NCBI GenBank assembly: GCA_036560705.1
Contig: DATBQR010000075.1
Span: forward strand, 1-64,000
Length of the DNA: 64,000 nucleotides
DNA from: RBG-16-66-20 sp036560705
GTDB lineage: Bacteria; Pseudomonadota; Gammaproteobacteria; Burkholderiales; SG8-39
Direction: 5' to 3'
Position numbers and translations under genes: made by a program. Shown here in pieces: positions 38,786 through 47,285 of this stretch. The notes beneath the pieces were generated by a model. That model saw nothing but the letters and a program-made list of their open reading frames with translations, had not been told where the DNA came from and searched no databases. Within the stretch, counting starts at the first letter, position 1; the number at the start of each line of letters is the position of its first letter.

Positions 38786-39918
38786 TGAAAGCAAGGGCCG
38801 GACTGGTTTTGACGGGGGGCGGCGCCCGCGCGGCCTACCAGGTCGGCGTGGTGAAGGCCGTGCGCGACATCCTCGGCAATCCCGTCAAGAATCCGTTTCC
38901 GATCCTGTGCGGCACCTCGGCGGGGGCGATCAACGCCACCACGCTGGCGGTGTTCGCCGACGATTTCAGCCGCGGGGTGGGCAATTTGCTGGAGGTGTGG
39001 GAGAACATGCATTGCCACCACATCTACCGCACCGATCCCGGGCACATCCTGCGCAGCGGCGCGCGCTGGCTGGGCGCGATGCTGCTGCTGTCGCGCCAAA
39101 ACCCGGTGTCGCTGCTCGACAGCGCCCCGCTGAAGGACATGCTGGAGCGCACCCTGCAGTTCGAGCGCATCCAGGACCACATCGACTCGGGCGCCCTCTA
39201 CGCGGTCAGCGTCACCGCCTCGGGCTATACGACGGGCCAGAGCGTGTCGTTCTTCCAGGGCGGCTCGGGGCTGGAAGGCTGGGAGCGCAACCAGCGCATC
39301 GGCGCGGCGGTGTCGCTCAAGCTCGATTACCTGCTCGCCTCCAGCGCGCTGCCGTTCATTTTCCCGGCGGTCAAGGTGCACCGCGAATACTTCGGCGACG
39401 GCTCGGTGCGCCAGATCGCGCCCATCAGCCCGGCGCTGCACCTGGGCGCGGACCGCGTGCTGGTGGTCGGCACCGGGCGGCAGACGCCGGACCAGGCGCG
39501 CGCGCGCTCCAACATCTACCCGTCGGTGGCGCAGATTGCCGGCCACGCGCTCAACTCGATCTTCCTCGACGGACTGTCGGTCGACCTGGAACGCCTGGAG
39601 CGCATCAACCGCACGCTCAAGCTGATCCCGGCGGAGAAGCTGACGGAGGCGAACCTGCCGCTGCGCCCGGTGAAGGTGCTGTTCATTTCGCCGTCGCAGC
39701 CGCTGGAGCGGATCGCGGCGCGCTTCGTGCACGAGCTGCCGGGGACCATCCGCTTCATCCTGCGGCCCACCGGGGCGCTCAACCGCTCCGGCTCCAACCT
39801 GGTGAGCTACCTCCTGTTCGAGGAGTCGTTCTGCCGTACCCTGATCGACCTCGGCTACCAGGACACCGCCAGCAGGGAAAAGGAAGTGAAGGCCTTTTTC
39901 GACGATTCCGAGGAATAA
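38785..39918 (+). CDS. Patatin-like phospholipase
   Basis: 377 residues, cytoplasmic. Catalytic Ser-Asp dyad: oxyanion GLVLTGGGARAAYQVGVV, nucleophile ILCGTSAGAINATTLA (Ser ~44) and Asp in EYFGDGSVRQIAP (~207). The C-terminal third (from ~240; INRTLKLIPAEKLTEANLPL, FVHELPGTIRFILRPTGA) is an extension seen in proteobacterial patatins. The substrate may be membrane phospholipid or another lipid ester. Coupled to maeB by a one-base overlap and followed by the PhaM-like gene after 3 bases, so it may act on granule or membrane lipids; that is inference from position. Confidence 0.88.
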
Positions 39919-39921
39919 GCC

Positions 39922-40197
39922 GTGGCCGACCAGAACCCGCAGGACCCGTTCGAAATGTTCCGCCGGCTGTGGGGGCCGCTGGGCGTGCCGGTGCCTGGCA
40001 TGACCATGCCGACGCTCGACCCGCAGGAGATCGACAAGCGCATCCAGGAGCTGAAGTCGGTGGAGGTATGGCTGTCGATGAACCTGAACATGCTGCGCGG
40101 CGCGATCCAGGGACTGGAGATGCAGAAGGCGGGACTCGCCGCGATGCAGCAGGCGATGAACCTGACCCTGCCGCAGGATCCGAATAAAAAACCGTAA
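39922..40197 (+). CDS. PhaM-like polyhydroxyalkanoate granule protein (short form)
   Basis: 91 residues from a GTG. The PhaM-type domain is visible: FEMFRRLWGPLGVPVPGMTM, PTLDPQEIDKRIQELKSVEV, WLSMNLNMLRGAIQGLEMQK, AGLAAMQQAMNL. PhaM activates PHA synthase and tethers granules to the nucleoid; the Ralstonia protein carries a basic Ala/Lys/Pro-rich C-terminal DNA-binding tail. That tail is absent here: the protein stops after LPQDPNKKP. No phaC or phasin gene is in the window. It is three bases from the patatin gene and 15 bases before the quinone reductase gene. Confidence 0.7.
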   Translation: MADQNPQDPFEMFRRLWGPLGVPVPGMTMPTLDPQEIDKRIQELKSVEVWLSMNLNMLRGAIQGLEMQKAGLAAMQQAMNLTLPQDPNKKP

Positions 40198-40212
40198 CCA
40201 GGAGACGAACAG

Positions 40213-41184
40213 ATGGCCAAGGCAGTTCGATATCACAAGCAAGGCGGCCCGGAAGTCCTGCAGCTCGACGACGTCCAGGTGGGCGATCCGGCGCAGGGAC
40301 AGGTCCGCATCCGGCACACCGCGATCGGCGTCAACTTCGTCGACACCTACCAGCGCTCGGGGCTCTATCCCATGCAAACTCCCGCGACGGCCGGCAACGA
40401 GGGCGCGGGCGTGGTGGAAGCGGTCGGCGCGGGCGTGACCGACCTGAAGGCGGGCGACCGGATCTGCTACACCGGCCTGCCGGGTTCGTACTGCGAGCAG
40501 CGCCTCGTGCCGGCCGACCGCGTGGTGAAGCTGCCGCAGGGCATCAGCGAGGAGCAGGCGGCCTCGATGCTGCTGAAGGGGCTCACGGTCCACTACCTGA
40601 TTTTCTCCACTTACGCGGTGAAGAAGGGCGAAACGGTGCTGTGGCACGCCGCCGCCGGCGGCGTCGGCCTGATCGCCTGCCAGTGGCTGAAGGCGCTCGG
40701 CGTCACCACCATCGCCACGGCGGGCTCGGATGAAAAGACCGCGCTCGCCAGGTCGCACGGCGCCGAGCACGTCGTCAACTACACGACCGAGAAGTTCGTC
40801 GACCGCGTCAAGGCCATCACCGGCGGCAAGGGCGTGCCGGTGGTGTACGACTCGGTCGGCAAGACCACCTGGGACGGCTCCCTCGATTGCCTGCGGCCGC
40901 GCGGCCTGATGGTGACCTTCGGCAACGCCTCGGGCCCGGTGCCGCCGGTCAACCTCGGCGTGCTCTCGGCCAAGGGTTCGCTCTACGTCACGCGGCCGAC
41001 GCTGGCGACCTACATTGCCGCGCGCGCCGACCTGGTCGAGCGCTCCAATGCGCTGTTCGATGTCGTCAAGTCCGGCAAGGTGAAGATCGAGACCACGGCG
41101 AAGTACAAGCTGGCCGACGCAGCCCAGGCGCATCGCGACTTGGAGTCGCGCAAGACCACCGGTTCGGTGATCCTCACGCCCTAG
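40213..41184 (+). CDS. Quinone oxidoreductase, zinc-free MDR (QOR/zeta-crystallin type)
   Basis: 323 residues. GroES-like N-terminal half (AVRYHKQGGPEVLQLDDVQV, GVNFVDTYQRSGLYPMQTPA, NEGAGVVEAVGAGVTDLKAG) and a Rossmann half with the NADPH motif WHAAAGGVGLIACQWLKALG. The zinc ligands of alcohol dehydrogenases are absent, as in QOR. It matches E. coli QorA throughout (TTEKFVDRVKAITGGKGVPV, VYDSVGKTTWDGSLDCLRPR). NADPH-dependent one-electron reduction of quinones is expected. A good AGGAGAC site precedes the ATG. Confidence 0.92.
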   Translation: MAKAVRYHKQGGPEVLQLDDVQVGDPAQGQVRIRHTAIGVNFVDTYQRSGLYPMQTPATAGNEGAGVVEAVGAGVTDLKAGDRICYTGLPGSYCEQRLVPADRVVKLPQGISEEQAASMLLKGLTVHYLIFSTYAVKKGETVLWHAAAGGVGLIACQWLKALGVTTIATAGSDEKTALARSHGAEHVVNYTTEKFVDRVKAITGGKGVPVVYDSVGKTTWDGSLDCLRPRGLMVTFGNASGPVPPVNLGVLSAKGSLYVTRPTLATYIAARADLVERSNALFDVVKSGKVKIETTAKYKLADAAQAHRDLESRKTTGSVILTP

Positions 41185-41199
41185 AGGCCAAGCGAGGTC

Positions 41200-41808
41200 T
41201 TGAAGCCGACGTTGACGCTCGAGGAATTGCGGCGCCGCTTTGCCGGCGCCGCGCCGCCACCCGAAACTCTCTACGGCGACGAAGGCGTGAGGCCGGGCCC
41301 CGAGGCGCTGACCGCGGCTTCGGTGCTCATCCCGGTCGTGGCGCGCGCACCCGAGCTCACGGTCATCTTCACGCAGCGCGCGGCGCATCTGAAGGACCAT
41401 TCGGGGCAGATCAGCTTTCCGGGCGGGCGCGCCGCGCAGGGCGACGCCTCGCCCGAGGCCACCGCGCTCAGGGAATCGCGCGAGGAGATCGGCCTGGATC
41501 CGGCCCGCGTCGAACTGCTCGGCCGCATGGCCGAGTACCGCACGCGCACCGGCTACCTCATCACCCCGGTGGTCGGCGTGGTCGCGCCGCCGCTCGATCT
41601 GCGGGCAGACGCCCGCGAGGTGGACGAGATCTTCGAGGTGCCGCTCGCGTTCCTGCTCGATCCGGCCAACCACCAGCGCCAGTCGCGCGAGTGGCAGGGC
41701 GCGACGCGCTGGTTCTTCGCCATTCCCTACGAGGGCCGCTACATCTGGGGCGCCACCGCCGGCATGCTGGTGAATTTGTCGCATTATTTGTCGTCTTTCG
41801 CAGGGTAG
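41200..41808 (+). CDS. CoA pyrophosphatase-type Nudix hydrolase (NudL-like)
   Basis: 202 residues from a TTG at 41200 with GAGG nearby. The CoA-specific signature LKDHSGQISFPGGRAAQGDA is followed by the Nudix box core PEATALRESREEIGLDP. The family hydrolyses CoA and its derivatives to 3',5'-ADP and 4'-phosphopantetheine. FTQRAAHLKDH, GYLITPVVGVV and YIWGATAGMLVNL agree. It is 15 bases after the quinone reductase and 12 bases before the CobD-like gene; the Nudix/CobD-like pair is a frequent betaproteobacterial neighbourhood. Confidence 0.88.
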   Translation: MKPTLTLEELRRRFAGAAPPPETLYGDEGVRPGPEALTAASVLIPVVARAPELTVIFTQRAAHLKDHSGQISFPGGRAAQGDASPEATALRESREEIGLDPARVELLGRMAEYRTRTGYLITPVVGVVAPPLDLRADAREVDEIFEVPLAFLLDPANHQRQSREWQGATRWFFAIPYEGRYIWGATAGMLVNLSHYLSSFAG

Positions 41809-41820
41809 ACTCCGGAGATC

Positions 41821-42726
41821 ATGGGAGTCATCGCCATCGTCGCCGCGCTCGTGCTGGAGCAGTGGCGCCCGCTCGGCGACCGAAAGGCGGTGCTGCTCGC
41901 GCTGCAGGGCTGGACCGACTGGCTCGAGCGCACGTTCAACGCCGGCGAATCGCGCCACGGCGCGATCGCCTGGCTGCTGGCGGGGCTCGCGCCGGCGCTC
42001 GGCGCGCTCGCGCTCTATGCACTGCTCAACTGGGTCAGCCCGCTCGCCGCGCTGCTGCTGAACATCGCCGCGCTCTATCTCACCCTCGGTTTCCGGCAGT
42101 TCAGCCATTTCTTCACCGACATCCAGTCGGCGATCCGCGACGGCGAGGTTGACCGCGCACGCGAGCTGATCGGCGTCTGGCGCGGCGAATCCGCGGCGCA
42201 CCTCAGCCGCGAGGAGGTGATCCGCCTGTCGATCGAGGAGGCGATGGCCGCCTCCCACCGGCACGTCTTCGCGGTGCTGTTCTGGTTCGTGCTGCTGCCG
42301 GGCCCGAGCGGCGCGATCCTCTACCGCATGGCGGCGTTCCTCGGCCGGCGCTGGGGCGGCAAGGGCGAGTTCGGCCGCTTTGCCGCCCGCGCGATCTATT
42401 TCATGGAGTGGCCGGCGGTGCGCCTGACGGCCGCGGCTTTCGCCGTGGTCGGCGATTTCGAGGACGCGGTCTACTGCTGGCGCACGCAGGCCGGCGCCTG
42501 GCCCGAGCCGAACCTCGGCATCGTGCTGGCCGCGGGCGCGGGCGCGCTGGGCGTCAAGCTCGGCATGCCGCTCGCCGAGTTCGACGGCCTGCGGGCGCGC
42601 CCGGAACTCGGCCTGGGCGAAACGGCCGATGCGCCCTTTCTCGACAGCACTGTCGGCCTGCTGTGGCGGGCGCTGGTGCTGTGGGTGTTCGTGCTGATGG
42701 TGATCAGCCTGGCGAGAGTGCTGTAA
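41821..42726 (+). CDS. CobD/CbiB family membrane protein
   Basis: 301 residues with about five membrane segments: an N-terminal MGVIAIVAALVLEQWRPLGD, AIAWLLAGLAPALGALALYA, then HVFAVLFWFVLLPGPSGAIL and the C-terminal LWRALVLWVFVLMVISLARV. RQFSHFFTDIQSAIRDGEVD and RARELIGVWRGE are typical of this family, related to CbiB (adenosylcobinamide-phosphate synthase) and AmpE. No other cobalamin gene is near, so a role in B12 synthesis is doubtful; an AmpE-like signalling role is the alternative. Last gene of the maeB run. Confidence 0.78.
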   Translation: MGVIAIVAALVLEQWRPLGDRKAVLLALQGWTDWLERTFNAGESRHGAIAWLLAGLAPALGALALYALLNWVSPLAALLLNIAALYLTLGFRQFSHFFTDIQSAIRDGEVDRARELIGVWRGESAAHLSREEVIRLSIEEAMAASHRHVFAVLFWFVLLPGPSGAILYRMAAFLGRRWGGKGEFGRFAARAIYFMEWPAVRLTAAAFAVVGDFEDAVYCWRTQAGAWPEPNLGIVLAAGAGALGVKLGMPLAEFDGLRARPELGLGETADAPFLDSTVGLLWRALVLWVFVLMVISLARVL

Positions 42727-42732
42727 CTGCGA

Positions 42733-42763
42733 GGTGCTCTAAGCGCGGGGTGCTCTAAGCGCG
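42733..42763. repeat. 15-bp direct repeat (16-bp period) at a gene end
   Basis: GGTGCTCTAAGCGCG occurs at 42733-42747 and 42749-42763. The left copy supplies the stop codon of the minus-strand DUF2007 gene. The 16-base period is not a multiple of three, so the duplication changed the reading frame and the last residues of that protein. Confidence 0.85.
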
Positions 42764-43047
42764 CCGCACTTCCAGCACTGGGTGAACTGCGGTCCGGAGA
42801 CTTCGCCGCAGGCGCCGCAGTTCCAGTCCGGCCCGGCCGGCGGCGGCCGGCGCAGCACGCCGAACGCGCGCGCCGCATCCTCGTCGTTCAGGACCCAGAC
42901 CTCCGCCTGGCATTCGGCCGGCGGCAGTTCGCCCATCGCAGAGGACAGCATCTGGTTCCTCACCGCCGTCTCGATGCCTTCGGCCTCGAGGAGGTTGCGC
43001 GAATGGTGGACGAGGACGAGGTTGTGGGAAGAAAAAACCCGCTTCAT
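42739..43047 (-). CDS. DUF2007 domain protein with C-terminal zinc ribbon
   Basis: 102 residues. The N-terminal DUF2007 (putative signal-transducing) domain reads MKRVFSSHNLVLVHHSRNLL, EAEGIETAVRNQMLSSAMGE, LPPAECQAEVWVLNDEDAAR. It is joined to a zinc ribbon NCGACGEVSGPQFTQCWKCG (CxxC-x10-CxxC). Function unknown. ATG 43047 shares one base with the pterin dehydratase stop, so it ends a tightly coupled three-gene minus-strand operon. The last few residues (ALRAPRA) derive from the short tandem duplication. Confidence 0.8.
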   Translation of the reverse strand: MKRVFSSHNLVLVHHSRNLLEAEGIETAVRNQMLSSAMGELPPAECQAEVWVLNDEDAARAFGVLRRPPPAGPDWNCGACGEVSGPQFTQCWKCGALRAPRA

Positions 43048-43379
43048 CACAGCTTGAACAGCGCGTCCGCCTTGGCGGCGCAGATGAAGTCGTTCTCCGA
43101 CAGGCCGCCGATGGCGTGCGTCGAATATTCCACGCGGCACTTGTTGTAGCCCACCAGCAGGTCGGGGTGATGGTCCTCGCGGTGCGAGATCCAGGCGAGC
43201 GCGTTCACGAAGGCCATCGTCTCGTAGTAGTTCCTGAACGGGTAGAGCTTGACCAGCTTGCCGTCCTCGACGATCCAGCCCTTGAGCAGCCCGAGCATTT
43301 CCTTCGCCTGCTGCGCGTTGTAGGGGACCGTGCCGCCTTCGCAGGGCTTGCAATTCTTGTTCACGAGATCTGTTGTCAT
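43047..43379 (-). CDS. phhB: 4a-hydroxytetrahydrobiopterin dehydratase
   Basis: 110 residues, full-length pterin-4a-carbinolamine dehydratase. The active-site signature is WISHREDHHPDLLVGYNKCR (paired His), with WIVEDGKLVKLYPFRNYYET upstream and VEYSTHAIGGLSENDFICAA downstream. It recycles the pterin cofactor of aromatic amino acid hydroxylases or acts in pterin salvage; no phenylalanine hydroxylase gene is in the window. ATG 43379 overlaps the M48 protease stop by four bases (ATGA). Confidence 0.92.
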   Translation of the reverse strand: MTTDLVNKNCKPCEGGTVPYNAQQAKEMLGLLKGWIVEDGKLVKLYPFRNYYETMAFVNALAWISHREDHHPDLLVGYNKCRVEYSTHAIGGLSENDFICAAKADALFKL

Positions 43380-44620
43380 GCGGGCCTCAGCCTGGCGATC
43401 CGCGTTGCCGCGGGAGGGTGGGAGTCGTAGAACGCCGAATGCAGCGGGTCCGGCGTCAGCGTCGATGCATTGTCCTGGTAGAGCTTGACCAGCGCCTGCA
43501 CCAGTTCGGCGGCGCTGGCATGGGAGGCGGCATAGGCGTCGGCCTCGAATTCGTGGCGGCGCGAGTGCAGGCTGGTCAGCGGCTGCAGGAAGAAGGTGAA
43601 CACCGGCGTCACCAGCACGAACAGCAGCAGCGCGGTCGCGGTGCTCTGCGTCGTCACGTTCAGCCCGGCGTAGAACCAGTCCCGGCCGATCAGCTGGCCG
43701 AGCCCCCAGAGCAGCGCGAGGGAAGCGGCAAACAGTACCGCGATCCGCTTCCACACGTGGTGGCGCTTGAAATGGCCGAGCTCGTGCGCGAGCACCGCCT
43801 CGACCTCGCCCGGCGCGAGGCGCGACAGCAGGGTATCGAAGAACACGATGCGCTTGGCGGCGCCGAAGCCGGTGAAGTAGGCGTTGCCGTGGCTCGAGCG
43901 CTTCGAGCCGTCCATGACATACAGGCCGCTGGAACGGAAGCCGCAGCGCGCGAGCAGGGATTCGATGCGCGCCGCCAGCGCCTGGTCGGCGAGCGGGATG
44001 AACTTGTTGAACAGAGGCGCGATGAAGGTGGGGTAGATGAGCAGCACCAGCAGGTTGAAAGCGGCCCAGGCGAGCCAGACCCAGATCCACCACAGGCCGC
44101 CCATTTTCGCCATCAGCCACAGCACCAGGGTCAGCAGCGGGATGCCGAGCACGGCGGAGATGAGCATCTGCTTGACGAGGTCGACGACGAACAGCTTCGG
44201 CGTCATGCGGTTGAAGCCGAAGCGCGCCTCCACCACGAAAGTGCGGTAGAGCGTGAGCGGCAGTTCGAGCGCCGAGAGCAGCGCGACGACCGAGACGATG
44301 AGCGCGACGCCGTGCGCGATGCCGCCGGCCTCGAAAGCTCCCGCCCAGGTTTCCGACAGCCACTGCAGCGCGCCGCCGAAAGTAAGCGCGAGCACCAGCG
44401 CGGTCGAGACGCAGATGTCGGCAATCGTCAGCCGGGTCTTGACCACGGTGTAGTCGGCGGCCTTCTGATGCGCCTCGAGCGGGATGCTGCCGGCGAAGGA
44501 TTCAGGAACTACGTCACGGTGCGCCCTCACGTACCGCGCTTGCCGGATCGCCAGCCAGATGCGCATGGCGGTCGCCAGGGCGAGCGCCGCGAGGAATACG
44601 AGGGTGAAAGTGCCGTTCAC
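43376..44620 (-). CDS. M48 family zinc metallopeptidase (Ste24-like, membrane)
   Basis: 414 residues. Several membrane helices (about 5-20, 65-90, 105-125, 155-205, 295-345) surround a zinc protease core: HExxH in AVLAHELGHFKRHHVWKRIA and the third ligand Glu in HEFEADAYAASHASAAE. GSKRSSHGNAYFTGFGAAKR and IVFFDTLLSRL are CaaX-protease/Ste24 family features. Likely quality-control protease of the inner membrane. Divergent from orn with 18 bases between chosen starts, so the promoters overlap. Confidence 0.92.
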   Translation of the reverse strand: MNGTFTLVFLAALALATAMRIWLAIRQARYVRAHRDVVPESFAGSIPLEAHQKAADYTVVKTRLTIADICVSTALVLALTFGGALQWLSETWAGAFEAGGIAHGVALIVSVVALLSALELPLTLYRTFVVEARFGFNRMTPKLFVVDLVKQMLISAVLGIPLLTLVLWLMAKMGGLWWIWVWLAWAAFNLLVLLIYPTFIAPLFNKFIPLADQALAARIESLLARCGFRSSGLYVMDGSKRSSHGNAYFTGFGAAKRIVFFDTLLSRLAPGEVEAVLAHELGHFKRHHVWKRIAVLFAASLALLWGLGQLIGRDWFYAGLNVTTQSTATALLLFVLVTPVFTFFLQPLTSLHSRRHEFEADAYAASHASAAELVQALVKLYQDNASTLTPDPLHSAFYDSHPPAATRIARLRPA

Positions 44621-44638
44621 GCCATGAGAGAATACGTC

Positions 44639-45184
44639 ATGGCTGCCGATTCAAACAACCTGATCTGGATCGACATGGAAATGACCGGCCTGGTGCCCGA
44701 CACCGACCGGATCATCGAGATCGCGGTGATCATCACCGATTCGCAGCTCAATCTCGTCGCCGAGGGCCCGGTGCTGGTGGTGCACCAGCCCGACGAAGTG
44801 CTCGCCGCGATGGACTCCTGGAACCGCTCGGTGCACGGCAAGTCCGGCCTGGTGGAGAAGGTCAAGGCTTCGCGGCTCGACGAGGCGACGGCCGAGCGCC
44901 AGGCCCTCGAATTCCTCGCCCGGCACGTGCCCGCCGGGGTGTCGCCCATGTGCGGCAATTCGATCTGCCAGGACCGCCGCTTCCTTGCGCGCTGGATGCC
45001 GAGACTGGAAGCGCATTTCCTCTACCGCAACCTGGACGTCTCGACGCTGAAGGAACTGGTGAAGCGCTGGAAGCCGGAAATCGTCAAGGGGCTGAAAAAG
45101 GAAGGCAAGCACGAGGCGCTCGCCGACATCTACGAGTCGATCGAGGAGCTGAAGTACTACCGCAAGGCGGTAATGACGATCTGA
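44639..45184 (+). CDS. orn: Oligoribonuclease
   Basis: 181 residues; DEDDh 3'-5' exonuclease degrading short RNAs, including pGpG from c-di-GMP. Exo motifs: NLIWIDMEMTGLVPDTDRII (Asp, Glu), SICQDRRFLARWMPRLEAHF (Asp), KHEALADIYESIEELKYYRK (His and final Asp). ATG 44639 (MAADSNNLIWID) preceded by GAGAG is chosen; an in-frame ATG five codons earlier is less typical. The stop codon is the first arm of a 19-base palindrome that leads into a REP-like hairpin. Confidence 0.96.
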   Translation: MAADSNNLIWIDMEMTGLVPDTDRIIEIAVIITDSQLNLVAEGPVLVVHQPDEVLAAMDSWNRSVHGKSGLVEKVKASRLDEATAERQALEFLARHVPAGVSPMCGNSICQDRRFLARWMPRLEAHFLYRNLDVSTLKELVKRWKPEIVKGLKKEGKHEALADIYESIEELKYYRKAVMTI

Positions 45185-45224
45185 CGGCGGACCGCCGTCA
45201 TCCCCGCGAAAGCGGGGATCCAGG
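45182..45224. repeat. Tandem hairpins, second is REP-like (orn/ridA gap)
   Basis: TGACGGCGG-A-CCGCCGTCA (45182-45200) starts with the orn stop codon. Directly after it ATCCCCGC-GAAA-GCGGGGAT (45200-45219) lies within CGTCATCCCCGCGAAAGCGG GGATCCAGG, a form of the dispersed proteobacterial REP palindrome. Together they fill the gap between the converging orn and ridA genes and may act as a bidirectional terminator or mRNA end stabiliser. Confidence 0.75.
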
Positions 45225-45226
45225 TT

Positions 45227-45670
45227 TCACGTCACCTCGACGATCGCTTCGATCTCGACGGGGATTCCCATGGGGAGGGAGCCCATGCCGACCGCCGAGC
45301 GCGCGTGCCTGCCGGCATCGCCGAACACCTCGACGAACAGGTCCGAGCAGCCGTTGATCACCTTCGGGTGATCGGTGAATTCCGGCACCGCGTTCACCAT
45401 GCCGAGCACCTTCACCACGCGCTTTACCTTGTCGAGGCTGCCGAGTTCGCTTTTCATGACCGCGAGCAGGGCGAGCCCCGCGGCGCGCGCGTGCTGGTAG
45501 CCCTGGTCCACGGAGAATTCGAGCCCAAGTTTGCCTTTCACCGGCCCGGGACCTTTGCCTGCCAGAAAAAGCAGATTGCCGGTGCGGACCGCGTTGACAT
45601 AGTTCGCCATTGGCGGTGTTACGGGCGTGAGGGTGATGCCCAGTTCCTTGAGGCGCTTCTCCGCGCTCAC
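45227..45670 (-). CDS. RidA family protein (YjgF/UK114-like)
   Basis: 147 residues from the GTG that overlaps the stop of the FAD oxidoreductase (GTGA). Family features: EKRLKELGITLTPVTPPMAN, YVNAVRTGNLLFLAGKGPGP, QGYQHARAAGLALLAVMKSE, VNAVPEFTDHPKVINGCSDL, GRHARSAVGMGSLPMGIPVE and IEAIVEVT. The substrate Arg of RidA (R105 type) corresponds to RSAVG. It is the longer RidA subgroup (about 150 residues) seen downstream of oxidoreductases; imine/enamine deaminase or related activity is inferred. Confidence 0.85.
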   Translation of the reverse strand: MSAEKRLKELGITLTPVTPPMANYVNAVRTGNLLFLAGKGPGPVKGKLGLEFSVDQGYQHARAAGLALLAVMKSELGSLDKVKRVVKVLGMVNAVPEFTDHPKVINGCSDLFVEVFGDAGRHARSAVGMGSLPMGIPVEIEAIVEVT

Positions 45671-47058
45671 TGCAGCGGAACGACTTTCCCCGGATTCATC
45701 AGGCCTTCGGGGTCGAAGACTTTCTTGACGTCGCGCATCAGGTCCATCATGTCGTCGCCGAGCTCCAGGCGCATCGAGTCCATCTTGCCCATGCCGACGC
45801 CGTGCTCGCCGGTGCAGGTGCCCTCCATCTTCAGGGCGCGCTCGACCAGGCGCTTGTTGAACTTCTTGGCCAGCTCGGTCTGCTCCGGCTTGTCCGGGTC
45901 CACCAGCAGCATGAGGTGGAAGTTGCCGTCGCCGATGTGGCCCAGCAGCGGCACCGGGTTGATGTAGTTCTTCACGTCCTCCATGGTCTCGTGCACGCAC
46001 TCGGCGAGGCGCGAGATCGGCACGCAGACGTCGGTCGACACGGCGCGCGCGCCGGGCTTGATCTGCAGGCAGGCGAAGTAAGCGTCGTGGCGCGCCTGCC
46101 AGAGCGCGCTGCGCTCCTCGGGCTTGGTCGCCCAGATGAAATCCATGCCGCCGTGCTCCCTGGCGATCGCCTGGACCGTTTCAGCCTGTTCCACGACGGA
46201 TGTTTTTGTTCCGTGAAATTCAAAAAAAACGGTGGGCGCGACGCGGTAGTTCGTTTTCTTGTACTTGTTGATCGCGTCCACGGTCTTCTCGCAGACGATG
46301 TCGCAGCGCGCGATCGGCACGCCCGACTGGATGGTCTGGATCACGGTGTTGGTGCAGCCGTCCACCGATTCGAAGGCGCAGACCGCCGCCGACATGGCCT
46401 CCTGCACCGGATACAGGCGCACCGTCACCTCGGTGATGATGCCCAGCGTGCCCTCGGAACCGACGAACAGGCGCGTCAGGTCGTAGCCCGCCGCGGATTT
46501 CTTGGAGCGGCGCGAGGTCTGGATGACGCGACCGTCGGCCAGCACCACCTTGAGCGACAGCACGTTCTCGCGCATGGTGCCGTAGCGCACCGCGTTCGTG
46601 CCGGAGGCGCGCGTCGCCGCCATGCCTCCCAGCGTCGCATCCGCGCCCGGGTCCACCGGGAAGAACAGGCCGGTGTGCTTGATGTGTTCGTTCAGCTGCT
46701 TGCGCGTCACGCCCGCCTGCACCACTGCGTCGAGGTCCGATTCGTGGATCTCGAGCACCTTGTTCATCTGCGAGAGGTCGATGCAGACGCCGCCTTTCAC
46801 CGCGAGGATGTGGCCTTCCAGCGAAGTGCCGACGCCGTAGGGGATCATCGGCACGCGGTGCGCGCGGCAAATGTTGACCACGTCCCTGACTTCTTCAGTC
46901 GTTCTTAGAAAGACGACGACATCGGGAAGCGCGTAAGGAAAATAGGACTCGTCCTTGCCATGGTGCTCGCGCACCGCCTGTGAGGTGGAGACGCGGTCGC
47001 CGAGCAGGGCCTTCAGCTCCGACACGACCGACTGATCGAATTCGCGGGCCTTGTTCAC
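45667..47058 (-). CDS. FAD-binding oxidoreductase, D-lactate/2-hydroxyacid dehydrogenase type
   Basis: 463 residues, VAO/GlcD superfamily. FAD-binding PP-loop region VPMIPYGVGTSLEGHILAVK, VDPGADATLGGMAATRASGT, RLFVGSEGTLGIITEVTVRL and the C-terminal EGTCTGEHGVGMGK (conserved His) plus HIGDGNFHLMLLVDP. It matches mitochondrial/bacterial D-lactate dehydrogenases and GlcD; glycolate or D-2-hydroxyglutarate are alternatives. No GlcE/GlcF genes follow, which argues for the single-subunit D-lactate type. Coupled to the RidA gene. Confidence 0.88.
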   Translation of the reverse strand: MNKAREFDQSVVSELKALLGDRVSTSQAVREHHGKDESYFPYALPDVVVFLRTTEEVRDVVNICRAHRVPMIPYGVGTSLEGHILAVKGGVCIDLSQMNKVLEIHESDLDAVVQAGVTRKQLNEHIKHTGLFFPVDPGADATLGGMAATRASGTNAVRYGTMRENVLSLKVVLADGRVIQTSRRSKKSAAGYDLTRLFVGSEGTLGIITEVTVRLYPVQEAMSAAVCAFESVDGCTNTVIQTIQSGVPIARCDIVCEKTVDAINKYKKTNYRVAPTVFFEFHGTKTSVVEQAETVQAIAREHGGMDFIWATKPEERSALWQARHDAYFACLQIKPGARAVSTDVCVPISRLAECVHETMEDVKNYINPVPLLGHIGDGNFHLMLLVDPDKPEQTELAKKFNKRLVERALKMEGTCTGEHGVGMGKMDSMRLELGDDMMDLMRDVKKVFDPEGLMNPGKVVPLQ

Positions 47059-47075
47059 GGAGCTATTTTAGCGCG

Positions 47076-47282
47076 TCATTTCAGCTTGATTTCGCCGTCG
47101 AAAGGCACCCTGAGCCCCAAGGACGGGATCTCAAGCGTGACCTTGGCGGCGATGGTTTCCTCGCCTTTGAGGCGTTGTGATTCGAGCGCCTTCTGCACCG
47201 CCTGCTCGATCTCGCGCTGCGAGTTGATGCCTACCGTCTTGAGGAATTTGCGGATGCTCAGGTTGAAGGATTCCTGGTCCAT
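47076..47282 (-). CDS. DUF6494 family small protein
   Basis: 68 residues: DQESFNLSIRKFLKTVGINS, QREIEQAVQKALESQRLKGE, then ETIAAKVTLEIPSLGLRVPF and an acidic/Lys end (DGEIKLK). The predicted form is two helices plus a short beta hairpin. I recall this pattern as DUF6494, small proteobacterial proteins of unknown function. It begins 3 bases after the pgi stop, so it is probably co-translated with pgi, and lies 17 bases before the FAD oxidoreductase. Confidence 0.72.
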   Translation of the reverse strand: MDQESFNLSIRKFLKTVGINSQREIEQAVQKALESQRLKGEETIAAKVTLEIPSLGLRVPFDGEIKLK

Positions 47283-47285
47283 GGC

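Noticed and set aside
41821..42726. A cobalamin synthesis gene (cbiB/cobD)
   Set aside because: The family is related, but no other cobalamin gene or cobalamin riboswitch is near, so I kept the family-level name only.
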